A stretch of DNA of 64,000 nucleotides from Bacteroidales bacterium (GTDB lineage: Bacteria > Bacteroidota > Bacteroidia > Bacteroidales > UBA932), in contig JAFRRF010000011.1 in NCBI GenBank assembly GCA_017428245.1, positions 1 to 64,000 of the forward strand. The letters run 5' to 3'. The notes below the pieces were generated by a model, which saw only the letters and a list, made by a program, of their open reading frames with translations, was not told the origin of the DNA and ran no database searches. The translations under genes and the position numbers were made by a program. This document shows positions 59,516-64,000 of the stretch, piece by piece (within the stretch, counting starts at the first letter, position 1; each line of letters starts with the position of its first letter).

Positions 59516-60314
59516 AGAGTTCTTCCAGCTCCTGCCGGCGGTTGTTTTTGACGATATAGACGTTGTGGAGCGAACGGAAATCTTCCAGCAGACTGACCGT
59601 CAGTTCCTGGGAGGAACCCTGCCGGATCGTCGATTTCTCGATGGTGCCCAGCGGGATGTCGGGCGGATAGATGGTGGAGAATCCGCTCGAATAGACGGTG
59701 TCGCCCGGGGCGGTCTGGATGTGGACGGGAATCTCGCGCAGGACGGCGCCCTTGGGAGAGACACCCGTCCAGGTCATCGGGCCGAAGGCGCCGCTGCCCG
59801 CGAGCTTGGCGCTGACCGACTGCTCCGTGTTCAGGAGCGAGATCACGTAGGAATAGTGCCGGCTCACGGCGCTGACGATGCCCACCACGCCGCGTGATGT
59901 GACTACGCCCATTCCCGCTTCGACGCCGTCGTCGCTTCCGCGGTCGAGCACCAGGAAATTGTGCTGCCGGTCGACGGAGTTGCGCACGACGGTGGCGCCG
60001 AAATAGGTGAATTCCGGCTCGACGACCACCTCCATCGAGTCGAGTGCGCGCTGTACCGCGGCAAAACGCGAGAGCTGTTGCCGCAGCTGCAGGTTTTCGG
60101 CGGTGAGGCGGTCGTTCTCCGTGCGGAAATTGAAGTAGTAGCGGATGCGTCCGGTGCGCTCCCAGAACCACGACTCGACACTGCGCACGGCTCCCATCAC
60201 CTTGAAGCGCTGCACGACCCCGCCCCGTGCCACCAGCAGGATGGCGCACGTTTCGAGGAGGATGAACAGGACGACGGCGGTCAGGGAAGACAGGAGTCCG
60301 TAGCGGCTTCTCAT
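59499..60314 (-). CDS. mreC: Rod shape-determining protein MreC
   Basis: A 271-residue protein with an N-terminal membrane helix (about 9-29), a coiled coil at about 65-95 (NDRLTAENLQLRQQL) and a periplasmic beta domain with NFLVLDRGSDDGVEAGMGV and GVVGIVSAVS, the MreC signature. It links the elongasome to PBP2. It overlaps mreB by 4 nt. Confidence 0.94.
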   Translation of the reverse strand: MRSRYGLLSSLTAVVLFILLETCAILLVARGGVVQRFKVMGAVRSVESWFWERTGRIRYYFNFRTENDRLTAENLQLRQQLSRFAAVQRALDSMEVVVEPEFTYFGATVVRNSVDRQHNFLVLDRGSDDGVEAGMGVVTSRGVVGIVSAVSRHYSYVISLLNTEQSVSAKLAGSGAFGPMTWTGVSPKGAVLREIPVHIQTAPGDTVYSSGFSTIYPPDIPLGTIEKSTIRQGSSQELTVSLLEDFRSLHNVYIVKNNRRQELEELYEQAQ

Positions 60315-61330
60315 CGCATCAGGAAGGGATAGTGCGGGTTCTTCAGGGCGATGCGGGTGCCTCTGGCCACGGCGCGGAGCGGATCTTCGGCCACGTGGAA
60401 CGGGATGTTGATCTTCTTGGAAAGACGGATGTCGAGACCGCGCAGCAGGGCGCCGCCGCCGGTCAGGAAGATTCCCTTGCGGACGATGTCGCTGTAGAGC
60501 TCCGGCGGGGTCTTCTCGAGCACCGTGAGGATGCTCGATTCGATTTTGACCAGCGACTTGTCGAGACAGTGCGCGACTTCCTGGTAGGTGACGGGCGCTT
60601 CGACCGGGTGGACGGTCATCAGGTTCGGGCCTTTGACCACGAAGGGCTCGAGCGGTTCTTCGAGTTCGGAAATGGCCGCGCCGATGCGGATCTTGATCTG
60701 CTCGGCAGTGGGTTCGCCGATGCGGATGTTGTACTGCTGGCGCATATACTGCTGGATCTCGGTGGTGAACACGTCGCCGGCGGTCTTGATGCTCTCGTCG
60801 GCCACGATGCCGCCCAGGGAGATGACGGCGATTTCGGTAGTGCCGCCTCCGATGTCAACGATCATGTTGCCCATCGGGGCCGTGACGTCGAGGCCGATAC
60901 CCAGTGCGGCGGCCATCGGCTCGAAAATCATCTGGACGTCGCGGCCGCCGGAATGTTCGGCGGCGTCGCGGACGGCGCGTTTCTCCACTTCGGTCGATCC
61001 GGAGGGGATGCAGACCACCATCCTGAGGCTCGGCGAGAAGAGCGAGCGCTTGTTATTGTTGATCATCTTGATGAACTCGCGGATCATCTGCTCCGAGGCG
61101 TCGAAGTCGGCGATCACGCCGTCTTTCAGCGGGCGGATGGTCTTGATGTTCTGGTTCTCCTTGCCCTGCATGGCCTTTGCCTTGGTGCCCACGGCGGCGC
61201 ATTTGCCGGTCAGCTTGTCGATGGCCACGATGGAGGGTTCGTCGATGACCTTCTTGTCGTTCATGAAAATGACGGTGTTGGCCGTTCCCAGGTCGATGGC
61301 GAGTTCCTGCTGTAAGAATGAAAATGCCAT
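60311..61330 (-). CDS. mreB: Rod shape-determining protein MreB
   Basis: A 339-residue actin-like ATPase. Phosphate-1 loop DLGTANTVIFM at the N-terminus, phosphate-2 loop MIVDIGGGTTEIAV near residue 160, and the adenosine-binding block FLTGGGALLRGLD near 290. It forms filaments that guide side-wall synthesis. First gene of the five-gene mreBCD-mrdA-rodA operon. A TAAATTTG box lies 39 bases upstream. Confidence 0.97.
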   Translation of the reverse strand: MAFSFLQQELAIDLGTANTVIFMNDKKVIDEPSIVAIDKLTGKCAAVGTKAKAMQGKENQNIKTIRPLKDGVIADFDASEQMIREFIKMINNNKRSLFSPSLRMVVCIPSGSTEVEKRAVRDAAEHSGGRDVQMIFEPMAAALGIGLDVTAPMGNMIVDIGGGTTEIAVISLGGIVADESIKTAGDVFTTEIQQYMRQQYNIRIGEPTAEQIKIRIGAAISELEEPLEPFVVKGPNLMTVHPVEAPVTYQEVAHCLDKSLVKIESSILTVLEKTPPELYSDIVRKGIFLTGGGALLRGLDIRLSKKINIPFHVAEDPLRAVARGTRIALKNPHYPFLMR

Positions 61331-61368
61331 ATTGTGAATGCGGTTTTTATCAGGTTAGTACTATCGTA

Positions 61369-61376
61369 CAAATTTA
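61369..61376 (-). promoter_or_regulatory. Candidate -7 box of the mre operon
   Basis: TAAATTTG on the minus strand fits TAnnTTTG, 39 bases before the mreB ATG. The -33 element is not distinct. It faces the ispD promoter candidate. Confidence 0.5.
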
Positions 61377-61398
61377 GAAATATCTCGGGAGAAATGAT

Positions 61399-61406
61399 TA
61401 ATTTTG
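61399..61406 (+). promoter_or_regulatory. Candidate -7 box of ispD
   Basis: TAATTTTG fits TAnnTTTG, 31 bases before the ispD ATG. A TTTA at 61373 is the nearest -33 candidate, at a slightly long spacing. It is divergent from the mreB box, so the two genes share a 106-base control region. Confidence 0.45.
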
Positions 61407-61436
61407 TCTTGCAATTTTATTGACATTTTTTTCACA

Positions 61437-62111
61437 ATGAAACGATATGCGGTCATCGTGGCCGGAGGGCAGGGGGTGAGGATGGGAGCCGACCGGCCGA
61501 AGCAGTTCCTGGAGATCGGCGGCAAGCCGATCCTGCGGCACACGGTCGAACGTTTCCTGGATTTCGACCCGTCGATGGAGATCATTCTCGTACTGCCTTC
61601 CGCCGGGAAGGCGTGGTGGCGCGACTATTGCCGGACGGAGGGTTTCCTTGAGCGGTATTCGATGGTTTCAGGCGGGATCACCCGTTTCCATTCCGTGCAG
61701 AACGCCCTGCGTTTTGTGGGGGATGAGGGAATTGTGGCGGTGCACGACGGTGTCCGTCCGATGATCGGCCGCGAACTGCTCGCGCGCCTCTTCGAGGCGG
61801 CGGCCGTCTCGCCGGCCGTGGTACCGGCCGTGCCGGTGGTGGAGTCGGTGCGCCGTGTTGCGGAAGACGGGTCGGTCCCCGTGTCCCGCGACGGCCTGGT
61901 GCTGGTGCAGACGCCCCAGCTGTTCGATGCGAAAATTCTGAAAGAAGCCTATCGACAGCCGTTCTCGCCGGACTTTACCGACGATGCTTCGGTGGTCGAA
62001 GCGGCAGGTACGCCCGTACGGATCATTCCCGGCGAGCGTCTGAACATCAAGATCACCACGCCGGACGACCTGGCCCTGGCCGGGAAACTGCTCAGGCTTT
62101 CTTCTTGTTAG
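61437..62111 (+). CDS. ispD: 2-C-methyl-D-erythritol 4-phosphate cytidylyltransferase
   Basis: A 224-residue enzyme of the non-mevalonate isoprenoid pathway; it makes CDP-methylerythritol from CTP. The start at 61437 is chosen because the family begins directly with the AAGxGxRMG-like loop (here VAGGQGVRMGADRPKQFL). VHDGVRPMI, TPQLFDAKIL, DDASVVEAAG and LNIKITTPDDL are also conserved. In this loop Ala is replaced by Val before GG. The last 20 bases overlap the convergent regulator gene tail to tail. Confidence 0.94.
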   Translation: MKRYAVIVAGGQGVRMGADRPKQFLEIGGKPILRHTVERFLDFDPSMEIILVLPSAGKAWWRDYCRTEGFLERYSMVSGGITRFHSVQNALRFVGDEGIVAVHDGVRPMIGRELLARLFEAAAVSPAVVPAVPVVESVRRVAEDGSVPVSRDGLVLVQTPQLFDAKILKEAYRQPFSPDFTDDASVVEAAGTPVRIIPGERLNIKITTPDDLALAGKLLRLSSC

Positions 62112-62625
62112 GAGCCGGGCTCGTGTTCTTGCGCAGCGGCGCCTTGACGTAGTCGTAGTCTTTCACCCAAACCTGGCGTTCGATGGCCTGGTCGAGCGAG
62201 ACCAGCGTCTCGGTGCGACGGATGCCCGGGATATTCTGGATGGTCTCGATGAGGATCTTCATCAAGTGGTCCTGGTCGAAGCAGAAGAGTTTCAGGAGCA
62301 GGGAATGCTGTCCGGTCACGAAGTGGCATTCCACGACCTCGGGAATCTTGCGGAGCGCCTCGACGACTTTCGGATAGGTGTTGGCTTCGGAGAGCGTAAC
62401 GCCTACGAAGACACACACGTTGAGACCGAGCGCCTCGGGTTTGACAAGCAGGCGCGATCCCGTGATGACGCCCGCATTCTCCATTTTCCGGACCCGCTGG
62501 TGGATGGCCGCGCCGGAGACGCCGCATTCGCGGGCGATTTCGAGGAACGGCATCCTTGCATTTTTCACAAGAAAGGCCAGGATCTTCTGGTCAATCTCGT
62601 CGATTTGATAGTTTACCTTTGCCAT
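62092..62625 (-). CDS. Lrp/AsnC-family transcriptional regulator
   Basis: A 177-residue regulator. The ATG at 62625 (MAKVNYQIDEIDQ) is where family members begin; ten upstream in-frame codons look non-coding. The N-terminal helix-turn-helix is ILAFLVKNARMPFLEIA with VSGAAIHQRVRKME; the C-terminal RAM domain (about 70-145) has GVTLSEANTYPKVVEAL and FVTGQHSLLLKL. The basic C-terminal tail exceeds the usual length by about 20 residues. Such proteins respond to amino acids; the target is unknown. Confidence 0.92.
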   Translation of the reverse strand: MAKVNYQIDEIDQKILAFLVKNARMPFLEIARECGVSGAAIHQRVRKMENAGVITGSRLLVKPEALGLNVCVFVGVTLSEANTYPKVVEALRKIPEVVECHFVTGQHSLLLKLFCFDQDHLMKILIETIQNIPGIRRTETLVSLDQAIERQVWVKDYDYVKAPLRKNTSPAPNKKKA

Positions 62626-62667
62626 AATGCGTGCAAAGATAAAAAAAACTATCAAACTGTAAGTGGA

Positions 62668-64000
62668 TTATTGCTTCTTCTTTTCGGCTTTTTCAATAAT
62701 GTCGATGCAATCCTGCTCTGAGAGGGTTGCGGGATCCTTCCTTTTTGGAATCTTGAAGTTGTCTTTTCCCTTCTTGAGATAGGGGCCGTAGCGGCCGTTG
62801 AGGACCTGGATGCCCGAGGCGGGGAAGTCGGCGATCATTTTTTTCTCCTCTTTCGAGCGGCTCTCCTCGATCAGGGCGATAGCCTGCTCTTCGGTGATGG
62901 AGTAGGGCGTCTGTCCCTTGGCCAGCGACACGAATTTGCCGTTCCATTTCACGTAAGGGCCGAAGCGGCCGATGGCCGTGGTGATCTCGGCGTCCTTGTA
63001 GCTGCCCACAAGGCGCGGCAGGGCGAAAAGCTTGAGGGCGTCTTCCAGCGTCACCGATTCGATGAGCTGGCCCTTGCCAAGGCTGACGTACTGCTTGTCG
63101 GGGTCGTCGGCCGAGCCTTTCTGGAGCAGCGGACCGAAGCGGCCGATACGGGCCGTGATGGGCTTTCCGCTGGCGGGGTCCACGCCGATCAGGCGTTCGG
63201 AGCGGGTGTGCTCGCGGTCCTGCAGGCTGTTTTCGACCTCCTTGTGGAAAGGCCCGTAGAAGTCGGCGATGACCTTGTCCCAGGCGAGCCGGCCTTTTGC
63301 GACCCGGTCGAACGATTCTTCGACGTTGGCCGTGAAGCCGTAGTTGAGGATATCCTCGAAGTTGGCGGTCAGGAAGTCGGTCACTACGATGCCGATGTTC
63401 TCGGGCAGGAGTTTCTTCTTCTCGGCGCCGATGGCTTCTTTCTTCACCGAGCGGGTGACATCGCCGTCTTCGAGCGTCAGGGTGCGGCAGTCGTGCTGCG
63501 TGCCCGCCTTGTCGCCGACGATGATGTAACCGCGGGTTTTCAAGGTGCTGACCGTCGAGGCATAGGTGGACGGACGGCCGATGCCCAGTTCCTCGAGTTT
63601 CTTGACCAGGCTGGCCTCGCTGTAGCGCGGCGGCCGCTGGGTATATTTCTCCGATGCGTCGATGCGCTTGCACTGCAGTGCCTGTCCCCGGCCGATGTGC
63701 GGCAGGACGGCCTGCACCTCGTCTTCCTCGTCGTCGCGGCCTTCGATATATACTTTAAGGAAGCCGTCGAAGAGGATCTGCTCGCCGGTTGCGATGAATT
63801 TCTCCGGCAGGTTTTCGCCGCAGATCTCCACTTCGGTCTTCTCGACCACGGCATCGGCCATCTGGCAGGCGACGGTGCGCTTCCAGATGAGGTTGTAGAG
63901 CCGCTTCTCGGTCGCGCTTCCCTCGATTTCCTGGTTGCTGACATAGGTGGGACGGATGGCTTCGTGCGCCTCCTGGGCGCCCTTGACGCGGGTGTGATAG
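62668..64000 (-). CDS. topA: DNA topoisomerase I, C-terminal part (5' end outside window)
   Basis: At least 443 residues of a type IA topoisomerase; the start and the catalytic Tyr region lie to the right of the window. The frame enters with GAQEAHEAIRPT, a landmark of the central domain, followed by LYNLIWKRTVACQM and the IGRPSTYASTVSTL block. The C-terminus carries three repeats of a degenerate Toprim-CRPT-type module (IGRFGPLLQKG, IGRFGPYVKWNG, GRYGPYLKKG) instead of zinc fingers, the normal form in Bacteroidota. The end is Lys-rich (EKAEKKKQ). It relaxes negative supercoils. Confidence 0.95.
   Translation of the reverse strand, partial: YHTRVKGAQEAHEAIRPTYVSNQEIEGSATEKRLYNLIWKRTVACQMADAVVEKTEVEICGENLPEKFIATGEQILFDGFLKVYIEGRDDEEDEVQAVLPHIGRGQALQCKRIDASEKYTQRPPRYSEASLVKKLEELGIGRPSTYASTVSTLKTRGYIIVGDKAGTQHDCRTLTLEDGDVTRSVKKEAIGAEKKKLLPENIGIVVTDFLTANFEDILNYGFTANVEESFDRVAKGRLAWDKVIADFYGPFHKEVENSLQDREHTRSERLIGVDPASGKPITARIGRFGPLLQKGSADDPDKQYVSLGKGQLIESVTLEDALKLFALPRLVGSYKDAEITTAIGRFGPYVKWNGKFVSLAKGQTPYSITEEQAIALIEESRSKEEKKMIADFPASGIQVLNGRYGPYLKKGKDNFKIPKRKDPATLSEQDCIDIIEKAEKKKQ

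Noticed and set aside
56480..59551. A 1023-codon open frame on the plus strand
   Set aside because: Antisense of rodA, PBP2 and mreD, which have full family motifs. The antisense translation has none.

Overview
ORGANISM. The window looks like the chromosome of a gut-type Bacteroidota, probably order Bacteroidales (an Alistipes/Rikenellaceae-like or 'Cryptobacteroides'-like lineage is a guess). Reasons: promoters of the Bacteroides form TTTG-N20-TAnnTTTG, fimbrillin-like surface lipoproteins, a NusG-like UpxY antiterminator, a Bacteroidales-type tyrosine recombinase and a very large capsule locus. The clearly housekeeping genes are at the right end. No rRNA, tRNA, CRISPR array or intact insertion sequence was seen, and no gap between genes exceeds 300 bases.

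LAYOUT. (1) 1-156: the tail of an Rpn/PD-(D/E)XK nuclease-like gene. (2) 266-5640, minus strand: a surface-protein operon of tiny peptide gene, 930-aa fimbrillin-like lipoprotein, second tiny peptide gene and CotH-kinase lipoprotein. (3) 5678-8676: a 3-kb segment bounded by a 14-bp inverted repeat. It holds a tyrosine recombinase, an undecaprenyl-phosphate sugar transferase and UpxY, all on the plus strand. A near-perfect promoter lies just inside its right end and points outward. (4) 8709-11587, plus strand: a second tiny peptide gene and an 898-aa lipoprotein paralogous to the first. (5) 11659-50342, minus strand: a 38-gene exopolysaccharide operon in which no gap exceeds 11 nt. (6) 50429-52846: three outer-membrane proteins. 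(7) 52865-55678: glycine dehydrogenase gcvP. (8) 55730-61330: the rod-shape operon mreB-mreC-mreD-PBP2-rodA. (9) 61437-64000: ispD, an Lrp/AsnC regulator and the 3' part of topA.

HOW THE GENES WORK TOGETHER. The sugar transferase at 6713 would load the first sugar on the lipid carrier. About a dozen glycosyltransferases in the long operon extend the unit, a Wzx-type flippase and a Wzy-type polymerase move and join units, and Wzc (kinase with a Gly-Tyr repeat tail) and Wza export the polymer. Three membrane acyltransferases, hexapeptide acetyltransferases, a pyruvyl transferase and two LicD proteins decorate it. The centre of the operon (25332-34387) is a phosphonate module: PEP mutase and phosphonopyruvate decarboxylase make phosphonoacetaldehyde, and nearby oxidoreductases, cytidylyltransferases and a LicD transferase could reduce, activate and attach it. 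No aminoethylphosphonate transaminase is visible, so the product may be hydroxyethylphosphonate or something less familiar.

MOST INTERESTING. The segment 5678-8676 has the architecture of a Hin-type switch: recombinase inside, outward promoter at one end, and alternative surface-lipoprotein operons on both sides, of which only the right one has a recognisable promoter in this orientation. The competing explanation is that the repeat is a leader element conserved between two paralogous modules. The three tiny peptide genes share a KxYxxP...LxGS-like pattern and each directly precedes a large lipoprotein gene.
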